A stretch of 64,000 nucleotides of DNA from Salinimicrobium catena. GTDB taxonomy: Bacteria; Bacteroidota; Bacteroidia; Flavobacteriales; Flavobacteriaceae. The stretch spans positions 17,071 through 81,070 of the forward strand of contig NZ_FNGG01000009.1 of assembly GCF_900102915.1 (NCBI RefSeq), in the 5' to 3' direction. Below, piece after piece: positions 44,401-51,472 of the stretch (the stretch's first letter is position 1; each line of letters starts with the position of its first letter). Made by a program: the position numbers and the translations under genes. The notes below the pieces were generated by a model. That model did no database searches and was not told the origin of the DNA. It was given only the letters and a program-made list of their open reading frames with translations.

Positions 44401-44682
44401 TATAGAGATAACGCTCCTGCTAAAGGTGTTATGATAGATAGTCTAAAAAAGGATAAAGCTTGGATAGACGCAATATCATCGGTCAGGTTGGCTCCTGGTC
44501 GGGAATCAAGAAACACAAGTGCTTATCTCGTAGATATTAATGCTATATCAGTAAAGGATGAAATCAAATTTGCTATAGATCACCAAAGAAAAGAAAACAA
44601 TTTGTTTGGAAATCCGTTTAGCGATGAAGAACCTCGAGAAAATAAAAAAGACGACGAAGAACTTGATGACTTACCATTTTAA
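41488..44682 (+). CDS. DnaG-type primase fused to a helicase-like domain, zinc ligands lost
   Basis: 1064 residues from ATG 41488 (MNYIKKENIEKITESSDLL). Residues about 1-95 align with the DnaG zinc-binding domain (DLKKQGANYVGLSPFTNEKT) but the four ligands Cys, His, Cys, Cys are replaced by Ser, Thr, Asp and Ser (SPFT; DYSS). A TOPRIM domain follows with VEGYNDVIAWQ near 266 and FDPDSAGRKAM near 310. About residue 694 a P-loop reads GPASSGKDQL, starting a helicase-like ATPase. The layout resembles the primase-helicase of satellite elements such as P4 alpha and likely drives replication of the excised element. Confidence 0.85.
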   Translation: MNYIKKENIEKITESSDLLEIISEFVDLKKQGANYVGLSPFTNEKTPSFTVSPSKGIWKDYSSDKGGNNPVSFLMEMKNLSYPEAIEWLARKSGIPLEYDTENVREEIIQEKHKLQELYSLLESVIKEYEKAFWNLPEDHPAKLEIFDKRKYSPEVVRKYRIGYAPGGKYIYDKCVSSGRKHDGIELGIINENYDKYSNRVIFPLLDSKGFNAFPIGLAGRKLDDHSKYPKWINSKESAVYKKNSFWYGLSTARESITKSGEVWLVEGYNDVIAWQENGIRNTIASCGTSISARQIAVLKKLCEKIVFCFDPDSAGRKAMLKYVPEFIQNGFRVQVVFLSPALDPDEFVRFWSSSVKKYGLKELGVNSQYRDDGFKFLMEECFKGKDSVDVAKETKVLAEIIAKIEDDAMREIYTDWLSKESGVKLPQVRGFIKNHEAKNKTTLLTKDEGLYRLPSVVSAPLEELLPTIEKYQLFTANKQVWIQQKGEPPYSFRSVSNFHIEIIQHMQDEKFPMKLVRLKNVHGLERIFDMQSSDINSLTTFENAVTAHGNFRWKGNRADHELLKTYLFDNMGTGRKIEVLGWQPEGFWVWNNLVSCPSQSSITIDENGVFEKENVSFYVPSANNIYRSNLYKYEAQKKVLSLKAPVTFQNFTSQVIKVHREHGMMGILFSIASIFQDIVVAELNMFPMLFLYGPASSGKDQLADVCQSFFGHPQTAINLEGGVSTIKAQVREFAQFSNTISHLSEYKNGDAKLDGVLKGLWDRRGYKRGNIDSHVGTDSIPILSSVLMTGNYAPDQEALITRFIWEFMEKTVFSNEETEEYEKLNDMTKSGISSFTDHFLQHRLLVEKSFKQNFRLFHMSLKEIKPEANSRMLSNLSVLGAFYQIFKDLIPFTFSHEEMMTHFGKTIDKQMNKMDSASIINRWWDCFLASMRGSHSDQLKEGQDFKLTGNQLYFNFTNCYNRVSRQWFIQYRDNAPAKGVMIDSLKKDKAWIDAISSVRLAPGRESRNTSAYLVDINAISVKDEIKFAIDHQRKENNLFGNPFSDEEPRENKKDDEELDDLPF

Positions 44683-44683
44683 C

Positions 44684-44860
44684 TTCCAACACTCCAACAC
44701 CTCTATTAAATGATTGAATATGAAAAAAATAACTTCTTTTATAGGTGTGGAAAAAGTGTAGAAAGTGTTGGAAATGGTTGGTAAGAAAAATCCGTTTCAA
44801 ACCACTTCCACACGACTTTCGTATTAAAAAACTGAAAACCAAGCGTGTAGATGTGTGGAA
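44684..44860 (+). other. Likely replication origin: TTCCA(A)CAC / GTGT(T)GGAA inverted repeats
   Basis: Directly after the primase gene are TTCCAACACT (44684-44693) and its exact inverse AGTGTTGGAA (44764-44773), AGGTGTGG facing CCAACACCT, and a second pair TTCCACAC (44806-44813) with GTGTGGAA (44853-44860), plus GTGTAGAA-like copies. Dense repeats of one octamer in both directions next to a rep gene are what plasmid and satellite origins look like. No gene fits here. Confidence 0.6.
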
Positions 44861-44905
44861 CTATTTCTTCTAATTATCTCTTTTATTTTTTCCAAGTAAA
44901 TTTTT

Positions 44906-44940
44906 AGCCGCTATAGAATCTATAGCGGCTTTTATTTTTC
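44906..44940 (+). terminator. Terminator of the primase region
   Basis: Stem AGCCGCTATA/TATAGCGGCT with loop GAATC, then TTTTATTTTT. Confidence 0.85.
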
Positions 44941-45017
44941 TCATTCTCATGAGCAAAAAAGAACTCCTCACAATTCAACTTTGAACATAAGGCTAAGAAT
45001 AATGTAATCTAATCAAG

Positions 45018-45353
45018 CCGTTGAAATACGGAAATCAGAATTCAAGACTTATACTAAGAGGAGCTAGAAAAAGAACTTTATTTACCGTTGAACTCTTTAC
45101 AAAGTCGAAAAAAAGACAAAGAAATATAAATTTAATGCAACTCAAGCCGTTGAAATAAACATCCTAAACTCCAAGGTATGAACTTAAAGAAGTAAGATGC
45201 ATATCTTTAAATACCGTTGAATCCTCTTACAAAGAAGTTGATAAAAATTAGGAGCAAAGAGAGTTTAGGTATTTTGAGCCGTTGAAGTATGGAACTTAGA
45301 TTTCGTTCTTTTACTTTACCAAAATCAAAAAAAGCATCTTAATTACCGTTGAA
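45018..45353 (+). repeat. Array of alternating CCGTTGAA motifs
   Basis: Six exact CCGTTGAA octamers start at 45018, 45085, 45147, 45214, 45279 and 45346. They alternate between two forms, A (AGCCGTTGAA followed by ATA or GTA) and B (TACCGTTGAAC/T followed by TCTTACAAAG-like sequence). Every A-to-B distance is exactly 67 bp; B-to-A is 62 and 65. Sequence between the motifs is not conserved. A weak seventh copy (GACGTTGATCC) is near 45383. No gene fits in this 760-bp gap. Confidence 0.8.
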
Positions 45354-45440
45354 CCATCTTAGAAAAAAGCAGAGGACATAAAGACGTTGATCCAAGGTAG
45401 TGTTGGCAAAATTCGTATATTATTCTAATCAAATAGTTGT

Positions 45441-46058
45441 ATGTGTTATAGGACAAAGCTTAATTCCAAGATAAAGGAAATTGAAAAAACTTTCAGTGCC
45501 GGCTTTATTGATCCAGAAAGTTACAGCCCACAGGAAGAAATAAATGGATTTAACTTTTCACCTACTCCTGTTATTACAGATGAAAACCCGGGAGAAATTG
45601 ACTTATTTCACTGGGGCCTGATACCATTCTGGGCAAAAGATGATAGTATCAGGAAAATGACTCTAAATGCAAAGATCGAAACCGTCGAAGAGAAACCTGC
45701 ATTCCGAAATTCTGTTAATAACCGCTGCCTTATAATCGCAGACGGATATTACGAATGGCAGTGGCTAGATTCAAAAGGGAAAAGCAAGCAGAAGCACCTT
45801 TTAGAGGTGCAGGATCAGGAAATATTTGCATTTGCAGGTATCTATTCTTCCTGGAGAAACCCGAATACTGATCAGCTTATTAACTCCTACTCCATTTTAA
45901 CCACAGAAGCCAATGAACTAATGAGCAAGATCCATAATAATAAAAAAAGAATGCCGGTGGTCTTAAATAAGCCGGACCGGGAAAAGTGGATAAGTGGTGC
46001 TCAAATCTCCCAATTTTCCTTTCCTTATGAGGTGCAGCTAAAAGCTAGTAAAATCTAA
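45441..46058 (+). CDS. SRAP (YedK/HMCES-like) protein, island copy
   Basis: 205 residues, same length as the core copy at 33309 and about 83 percent identical. Cys2 (MCYRTKLN), NAKIET, ADGYYEWQW and KIHNNKKRMP are all kept, so it should be active in crosslinking abasic sites. It is the only gene flanked by CCGTTGAA motifs on both sides. SRAP proteins are often carried by phages and mobile elements; here it may protect element DNA during single-strand stages or counter host uracil/abasic-site responses. Confidence 0.9.
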   Translation: MCYRTKLNSKIKEIEKTFSAGFIDPESYSPQEEINGFNFSPTPVITDENPGEIDLFHWGLIPFWAKDDSIRKMTLNAKIETVEEKPAFRNSVNNRCLIIADGYYEWQWLDSKGKSKQKHLLEVQDQEIFAFAGIYSSWRNPNTDQLINSYSILTTEANELMSKIHNNKKRMPVVLNKPDREKWISGAQISQFSFPYEVQLKASKI

Positions 46059-46077
46059 TGGTTTTCCTTCAACCGTC

Positions 46078-46108
46078 TTCAACGGCTAAATTCGTATTTA
46101 CCGTTGAA
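46078..46108 (+). repeat. Inverted CCGTTGAA pair behind SRAP2
   Basis: TTCAACGG (46078-46085) and CCGTTGAA (46101-46108) form an 8-bp inverted repeat with a 15-base loop, 20 bp after the SRAP2 stop. The left arm reads TTCAACGGCT, the inverse of form A; the right arm TTTACCGTTGAAC is form B. Confidence 0.75.
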
Positions 46109-46199
46109 CAATAAAAAATATTAGAGTTCTCAAAGTACTTTGTCGCTATTTTTATGAGTGAAAAATGAACTGGAAATTAAAGGTGATTAGGATTTAACC

Positions 46200-46550
46200 A
46201 TGAAATACAGATCAGTAGGAGAAGTCATAGATAGTCCGAAAAAACAATGGATCCCAGAAGCTCACCTCGGGGTTGAATTCGATTACAGTTTCATGGGGAA
46301 AGGAATGGGACAAACAGGTGTTCATCTCTTTATTAAAACTATTATAGTGGATTCCTTTGAGAACCAATTCACCAGGAAGACTGAACATATATTGCAAAGA
46401 AGAGAGGTTAAGGACTGCATTCGATGGAGAATTCAGGAGCACTTAAAATCTGTAGGAGTTGATATGGTACAAATTCGTGGTTTACTGCGGGATTTCGAGG
46501 TAGACATGGAAAAAGTTATACCATACGACCCGGCAAACTTCAAGAGATGA
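46200..46550 (+). CDS. Hypothetical protein
   Basis: 116 residues, no signal peptide or membrane helix, no recognised motif. The middle has a predicted strand-helix pattern (TGVHLFIKTIIVDSFENQFT, then EVKDCIRWRIQEHLKSVGVD). It is followed after 22 bp by a secreted protein gene, so the two may be co-transcribed. Confidence 0.5.
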   Translation: MKYRSVGEVIDSPKKQWIPEAHLGVEFDYSFMGKGMGQTGVHLFIKTIIVDSFENQFTRKTEHILQRREVKDCIRWRIQEHLKSVGVDMVQIRGLLRDFEVDMEKVIPYDPANFKR

Positions 46551-46572
46551 TTTATTTTATTACCTTAAGAGG

Positions 46573-46944
46573 ATGAAGCTGGTTATGATCCCCTTCTTTT
46601 TCCTTTCAACCCTTACCTGGGGACAGGAAACTTATACTTCTCCACTAACCCAATACTGGCCAACCTTATTTACAACCGAATTCAAAGAGGTCAACCGTAA
46701 AATTTTCTTTGATCCCAATTCTATTACTATTATTTCCGAAACAGCTGAGGGAAAGGAAATTGAAATTTTTCATATCCAGGAAGTAAAAATAATTGAAGAT
46801 ACCTTTACCTATTTCTGCCTTACAAAAAACAAACGTAAAGTGACAATTGCTGTACCACAGCAGGAGAGAGTTGAAATTATTGATCTATACCGCCTTTCTT
46901 TAGAATCCGGGGAAGAGGTGCAATTTAGGTTTCATGTGGATTAA
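46573..46944 (+). CDS. Hypothetical secreted beta-rich protein
   Basis: 123 residues with a signal peptide (MKLVMIPFFFLSTLTWGQ) and a mature domain with alternating strands (KIFFDPNSITIISETAEGKE, EIFHIQEVKIIEDTFTYFCL). Composition and short length suggest a small periplasmic domain. No family recognised. It converges on the membrane gene at 46960. Confidence 0.5.
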   Translation: MKLVMIPFFFLSTLTWGQETYTSPLTQYWPTLFTTEFKEVNRKIFFDPNSITIISETAEGKEIEIFHIQEVKIIEDTFTYFCLTKNKRKVTIAVPQQERVEIIDLYRLSLESGEEVQFRFHVD

Positions 46945-46959
46945 CTTTAACAATCCATT

Positions 46960-47655
46960 TCAACCTTGTCTAAATTGTTCAGTACTAATGGGAGAATTTG
47001 AAGTGGGCAAATCCTTCTGGTCTGCTTTGGTTTTAAGGTTGGAGCCAATTATGTACATGAAAAACATGAAAAGGATGACCACAAGAGTGAGAAGGTAATT
47101 GTTCTTAATCCATTTCCATGTTGATTTTATTCTGAATGGATGATAGATTTCTTGAAAAAAATCTCCTTTTAAAGACATTAAATCCTTTTCAAGTTTTTCG
47201 AATTTCCTCAAAGAGTAATCCCCCTCATCTAAAAAAGAAATACATTTATCATGTAAATCATTTACGAATTTCGTTAGATTATTAGCCGTATCTGGATAAG
47301 GTTTAGATACAAGAAGAATAAAGTTAAACTCAACTCTACGCTTATCATTCGCGAATACCTCAAAAAGAAGCATTTTATTTTCAATACTGCTATTTTTTGT
47401 TAATTCATCTCCAAAATTTTTGGTTTGATCAATAGAATTTTGAAAATATTCATGGATCAATTTGGTATGTGGTTCTAACACCATTTTCATATACCATTCC
47501 TGAGTATTCCTTTTCCTTTCTACCAGCGAATCTAAAAACCTTCCGATGACGAATAAAGCTATTAAAACAGTAGAGCTTAATATGGTTGGCAGTAATATAC
47601 TCTGGTCGAAATCAATAATGAATTGGGGGAAAATCATTAATATGATATTACTCAC
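46960..47655 (-). CDS. Unknown two-TM membrane protein of the GHKL/STAS set
   Basis: 231 residues. One hydrophobic helix near the N-terminus (SILLPTILSSTVLIALFVIG) and one near the C-terminus (YLLTLVVILFMFFMYIIG) flank a cytoplasmic helical domain of about 140 residues (HTKLIHEYFQNSIDQTKNF, KFVNDLHDKCISFLDEGDY). Its start overlaps the DUF4325 gene by 8 bases, so all three genes of this set are coupled. By position and topology it could be the membrane effector or receptor end of the system; this is inference. Confidence 0.7.
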   Translation of the reverse strand: MSNIILMIFPQFIIDFDQSILLPTILSSTVLIALFVIGRFLDSLVERKRNTQEWYMKMVLEPHTKLIHEYFQNSIDQTKNFGDELTKNSSIENKMLLFEVFANDKRRVEFNFILLVSKPYPDTANNLTKFVNDLHDKCISFLDEGDYSLRKFEKLEKDLMSLKGDFFQEIYHPFRIKSTWKWIKNNYLLTLVVILFMFFMYIIGSNLKTKADQKDLPTSNSPISTEQFRQG

Positions 47656-48028
47656 TCTTATTTGATTTTTTTCTGTTTAGAAAAACGGAAAAACTATTTT
47701 TTTTAGAGAGGGTATTACTCGCATTTCGAAGAGCATCTTCTATATGACCTCTAAGAATAGTTCTAACCGTTGAATTTTCATCTTCAAAAGCAAAAGAATA
47801 CTTCTCTTCGAATTTTTTTAACCCCAAATATTTTATGCTTGGAAAAAATAAACCAAGAAAAAAAGAAGGATTTATAGAACTTGTACCAGCTGGAATTTTG
47901 ACAACAACTAGTTGATCTTGTTTATCAAGATCATCCAAATTCATTTCCTTTCTAGCAGCTTCACCTTGTGGCCTTCCTGTGAATAAGCTACTTTTGAAAC
48001 TTTTATATTTGCCTAGATCTATTATCAT
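47648..48028 (-). CDS. STAS-like (DUF4325) protein
   Basis: 126 residues. The core QLVVVKIPAGTSSINPSFFLGLFFPSIKYLGLKKF fits the STAS-like DUF4325 fold, with the Ser-Ser-Ile-Asn-Pro-Ser turn where anti-anti-sigma proteins carry their regulatory Ser. DUF4325 proteins often sit next to GHKL ATPases, reminiscent of the SpoIIAA/SpoIIAB switch. Its start overlaps the GHKL gene stop by 4 bases and its stop region overlaps the membrane protein gene. Confidence 0.7.
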   Translation of the reverse strand: MIIDLGKYKSFKSSLFTGRPQGEAARKEMNLDDLDKQDQLVVVKIPAGTSSINPSFFLGLFFPSIKYLGLKKFEEKYSFAFEDENSTVRTILRGHIEDALRNASNTLSKKNSFSVFLNRKKSNKSE

Positions 48029-49398
48029 GATTCCATTTTACTTTGCAAATGTCGCTTATTTAAATAAATTTTAGCCACTAAAAAGGTACCTGGGAACGAT
48101 TTGTCCAATTTTTTCAAGTTACTTTTAGACGGTAATTCACTTAAATCATTCTTTTCATTAAGACCTAATACATCTATTCCATCGTAACTCGATGGCCTAT
48201 GTTTATGGTCACATTTCAAAAAGACATTACCGGAATAAATTAGAAAACTCGGCTCAAGTTTCCTTTTTTCATCTACATAGTCTCCTAAATTTATAAAAGA
48301 TTTTAGGATTTTCATAGTACCCGTCCCTCTATCTTCAGTAGTATAATTTAGCCGACTAACTCCTTCCTGCAAAGCATATAATGTAAACATTTCTTCTTTA
48401 GAAAATTCCAAAGATGTAGTCATTTTCTTCTTTACTTCCTCATACATTTCATTCATACTTTCATAGGTTTCTACATTCTGATTTTTGTTTTGCTCAAAAC
48501 CATCATAGATTGAATATCCAAAATTAAGGAAAGCCAAATTTACTTCACTTACCTCTTCCTCACCACTATCTTCTGGAGCCCCTGATTTAAAAATATTTCC
48601 ACTTACGTACCAGGTGTTAAATTTTGAATGATCTTCCGCATTGTTTAGCACTTCAGAAATTATTCCATCTAGATAAGAGGCATTTAATTCATCCAACATG
48701 AAACCGTGTTGCAGCAGATTTTCATTGATATATTTTCGTATAGTTGTTGCGGCCGGACCTTTCATATTCTCAACATAACTTTTTCTTGATTTTTGACCTC
48801 TAATGAAGTTCAAGGATGAGAATGGTTTAAGAAAAGACTGTGTGACATTTGCCTCAGGTATTAAATAGCCAGCCATTAATCTTGCATTTACTTCATCGTT
48901 CTTAGACGGTGCAATCATTATATCCGGACGTGCCTTCCTTATTTTAAGCCCTTCATCAATCTTTTCTAAGTGATCAGTGTATTCTACTAAAACAACTAAC
49001 AATAAAAAAATACAGGAGTAGTCTATGTCTTTGCATTTAGAGAAATCAATGTGGATGACTTCACCTTTATATTCCATTATCGCCCTCCTAATATGAGTTA
49101 TGGTGTTGAAGGATGAAGTGTGGTGTTTTTCAAGTACAAATTGTTCTGGGATTATTATTTTCTTACTAATTGGCCCTACAAATTTGTAGCCCTCAAGGTT
49201 CAAAAAGTGGTCAAGCGGAAATGGTTTTGATGAAATAACCCTCTCTTCGTGTTGCAGAAGACCATATTTTTTATTGTTCTCATTAGAAAACCCAAAGAAG
49301 TCAACATAATCTTTGTTTCTCCGACCTTTTTTGTACTCTCTTTTTTCATTTCTCCCCTGGTTCCTTCGATACTTTACTTTTTTATTTATTTTCTTCAC
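48025..49398 (-). CDS. STAS-GHKL ATPase fusion
   Basis: 457 residues, starting at GTG 49398, with a very basic first 30 residues. Residues about 115-160 resemble a STAS strand-helix (EVIHIDFSKCKDIDYSCIFLLLVVLVEY). From about 240 there is a GHKL ATP-binding domain: N-box DGIISEVLNNAEDHS, and G2-like TEDRGTGTMKILKSF about 130 residues later. It lacks an H-box so it is not a standard kinase. Partners in the set are the DUF4325 and two-TM genes. No function is known; a partner-switching signalling module is my inference. Confidence 0.7.
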   Translation of the reverse strand: MKKINKKVKYRRNQGRNEKREYKKGRRNKDYVDFFGFSNENNKKYGLLQHEERVISSKPFPLDHFLNLEGYKFVGPISKKIIIPEQFVLEKHHTSSFNTITHIRRAIMEYKGEVIHIDFSKCKDIDYSCIFLLLVVLVEYTDHLEKIDEGLKIRKARPDIMIAPSKNDEVNARLMAGYLIPEANVTQSFLKPFSSLNFIRGQKSRKSYVENMKGPAATTIRKYINENLLQHGFMLDELNASYLDGIISEVLNNAEDHSKFNTWYVSGNIFKSGAPEDSGEEEVSEVNLAFLNFGYSIYDGFEQNKNQNVETYESMNEMYEEVKKKMTTSLEFSKEEMFTLYALQEGVSRLNYTTEDRGTGTMKILKSFINLGDYVDEKRKLEPSFLIYSGNVFLKCDHKHRPSSYDGIDVLGLNEKNDLSELPSKSNLKKLDKSFPGTFLVAKIYLNKRHLQSKMES

Positions 49399-49493
49399 CT
49401 TTCAGATAAATTTATATGGAATCTCTCCTTGCACTTTTTTAATTTCTGCTATAAAAGATTATTGGTCTACTCTTCTCTTCTGTAAGCCGTTTA

Positions 49494-50573
49494 TTAAATA
49501 ACAATTGATTCTCCTTTGGAAGGGCTTAGAAATTCATGGGGAATAAAAAATTGAGCAGTGTTTTCCTTCTCGAGCTTGACATATCCATTTTTATATCCTT
49601 TCCGAAATAGAGAACGAACTATATCTTCGTTTGCATTCGGATCCTGATATATTACTTTTTTATAACCACTGCCTTTTTCAAATTCCTTAATCAAAGCCTG
49701 ATCTATTGCCCGGTTAAATGCAGGGAAAGAATATCCAATTATAACCAGAATGTCAGTTTTTTCCATTAATAATTTTGCTCTTTCCAGACTATCAGATTCC
49801 ATTTCCCAGGCATATTTAATGCTGTTTTGGAAATTGTTCTTAGTAGTATCCAATTCATCTCTTTTTCGAAGAATTTCTTTGAGATAAGATTCAACTGATG
49901 AAAATTTCATCTTATCGACTATTTCAAATTCTTCTGTCCCATTAGTATACACTCCCCTGTAACCATTTAAATGAATTATATTTTCTTCAGCGGTTGGGTA
50001 ATTAATTTTGGAAATAATGCTTTTAAGTGATTTTTCTTTCTCTGGCAAAAAGGTCTCATAGGCTTTTTCGAATTGCAGGTCATAATTCCAAGTTATGAAG
50101 GAAACATTTGAATTAAGCCGTGGAGATTCTTCATTTTGTTCTAATAATACTGAAAGTAAGCTCAAATATCGCTTATCGAGAATTGCAAATTTCTCCTTAC
50201 TGCAATTAAGAAGCCCTGATTCCCATAAGTCAAAATATATGCTTACACATTTTTTCAGGTTATTTAATTCTTCTGTGTTATTGAGCAAGTATAAACGTTT
50301 GGCGTAAATATCAATTGAACCGAAAATTTCCGCCTGCCTGCCCAAATATTTCAACTGATTGGCAAATTTCATTAAGTACGCATGGTCCTCATTCGGCCCC
50401 GGAACATTCCTCCTTTTGAATTTTAACTCAGCTTCCCTTACCAATTCTTCCCCTACTTGTATCATTGAGCTCCCTTGGTGCCTCCAGATAGGCACAGCTT
50501 TATAACTTGCTCCGGCTCCCAAAAGATAGGTTACCTTTAAATTTGTGGTATCATTGTACTTTGAATGGGTCAT
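49494..50573 (-). CDS. SIR2-family protein, candidate NADase effector
   Basis: 359 residues. Rossmann-type NAD site: VTYLLGAGASYKAV at 14-27, FITWNYDLQFEKAY near 160 with the catalytic Asn, and IIHLNGYRG with the catalytic His. ILVIIGYSFPAFNRAID near 290 is the usual C-terminal SIR2 strand. This is the SIR2 type used in bacterial immunity (ThsA, Dsr, SIR2-APAZ) where NAD is cleaved on infection, with no other domain fused. An inserted helical part lies between the GAGAS motif and the Asn. It is monocistronic-looking within the run: 78 bp to the gene before and 95 bp to the one after. Confidence 0.85.
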   Translation of the reverse strand: MTHSKYNDTTNLKVTYLLGAGASYKAVPIWRHQGSSMIQVGEELVREAELKFKRRNVPGPNEDHAYLMKFANQLKYLGRQAEIFGSIDIYAKRLYLLNNTEELNNLKKCVSIYFDLWESGLLNCSKEKFAILDKRYLSLLSVLLEQNEESPRLNSNVSFITWNYDLQFEKAYETFLPEKEKSLKSIISKINYPTAEENIIHLNGYRGVYTNGTEEFEIVDKMKFSSVESYLKEILRKRDELDTTKNNFQNSIKYAWEMESDSLERAKLLMEKTDILVIIGYSFPAFNRAIDQALIKEFEKGSGYKKVIYQDPNANEDIVRSLFRKGYKNGYVKLEKENTAQFFIPHEFLSPSKGESIVI

Positions 50574-50651
50574 TCACCAATGCCTTTTTATCACTCAAGT
50601 CGTCCATCAGAAAAAATTTCCGTATCCTACTTGTATGGGTTTAACTCTAAA

Positions 50652-51326
50652 CTAGGTTTTAATAATCCTCTGAAACTTCTGTTTACCAGTTGATGTGCTC
50701 CCGTCACTATTAAGACCGTAATTTCTTGATGTTCTATTCCACCAGGCACAAGCCGGATGCGGCACACTTTCGACTTGAGGTAATTTTCGCCTAAGATCAT
50801 CACTGGCATTTCGATTAAAATTTTTAAATGCTTTAGAACTGGTAAAAATGATAAGGTCAGGTTTTAAAATTTCATTTAAACCTACGAGATTTTCCAAGGC
50901 TTTTTCTGAATCCAGTTTATGAATATTTATAGAACCACCTTGAATTTCGGCTGGGCGTTGGAAGTAATTAAAATACACGGTATTTTCAAACACTCTTATC
51001 CCCTTAAAGGTTTCAGCAAATGCATTCTCCAAATTTTGGAAAATACGGTGGCCACGGGCGAGTTTATCAGGTCCTGAATAGAAATTAATTACTCCACGAG
51101 TATTTATCCACTCTACCGAATCTCGGCTAATTAAATCATAGATACTTTGTGGGTTATTATACCAGTTTTCAGCTGTTATTTGACCGTCATATTTGCTGGG
51201 CAAATAATGACTCTCTCCTATAATAAAAATCTTCTTTCCCTTCCCGTAATCTTTTGGGATATGAGGTAAAAAAGTTTTGTGATTTCTATAATGAGGTACC
51301 TGCCTTATTATCTGTTCATCGTACAT
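50652..51326 (-). CDS. Uracil-DNA-glycosylase-fold-like protein
   Basis: 224 residues. KKIFIIGESHYLPSKY resembles motif 1 of the UDG superfamily (G-E-x-P/H type), VYFNYFQRP the second strand, LKPDLIIFTSSKAFKNF the usual KPDVIVALG-like strand, and VPHPACAWWNR the HP(S) motif at the end of the fold. Catalytic activity is uncertain as the usual Asp/Asn after motif 1 is not apparent. Its start is 2 bases after the stop of the 47-residue peptide gene. With SRAP2 on the same island, two proteins dealing with uracil/abasic DNA would be present. Confidence 0.5.
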   Translation of the reverse strand: MYDEQIIRQVPHYRNHKTFLPHIPKDYGKGKKIFIIGESHYLPSKYDGQITAENWYNNPQSIYDLISRDSVEWINTRGVINFYSGPDKLARGHRIFQNLENAFAETFKGIRVFENTVYFNYFQRPAEIQGGSINIHKLDSEKALENLVGLNEILKPDLIIFTSSKAFKNFNRNASDDLRRKLPQVESVPHPACAWWNRTSRNYGLNSDGSTSTGKQKFQRIIKT

Positions 51327-51328
51327 AT

Positions 51329-51472
51329 CTACTTCATCTTAATTTTACCCGCACTAATTATTGTTACTGCTATGGGTGCTACTGCCATTGCAATTTTACC
51401 TCCTGTTTTTAAACCTCTACCTACTTTGTTCCAAAAGGCTAGGTTCTTCTTCTCTGTCTTTTTGTATTTCAT
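51329..51472 (-). CDS. Small basic hydrophobic peptide, 47 residues
   Basis: Not an obvious gene by length, but well placed: it overlaps the 3' end of the helical-protein gene by 56 bases in another frame, and its TAG is 2 bases before the ATG of the UDG-like gene. The peptide starts MKYKKTEKKNLAFWNKVGRG and continues with a glycine-spaced stretch LKTGGKIAMAVAPIAVTIIS before a basic end KIKMK. That profile (Lys-rich ends around a single hydrophobic helix) is common in holin-like, toxin or membrane-anchoring peptides. Confidence 0.55.
   Translation of the reverse strand: MKYKKTEKKNLAFWNKVGRGLKTGGKIAMAVAPIAVTIISAGKIKMK

Noticed and set aside
45018..45353. CRISPR array
   Set aside because: The conserved core is only 8-12 bp, spacing alternates 67 and 62-65 bp, two different flanks alternate, and no cas gene is near.
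45018..46108. Integron with attC-like sites (GTTGAAC core resemblance)
   Set aside because: No integron-type recombinase, no long paired arms except the single inverted pair at 46078-46108, and most motifs are in direct orientation.
48025..49398. Ordinary two-component histidine kinase
   Set aside because: N-box and G2-like motifs are present but there is no H-box with a phospho-accepting His and no linked receiver.
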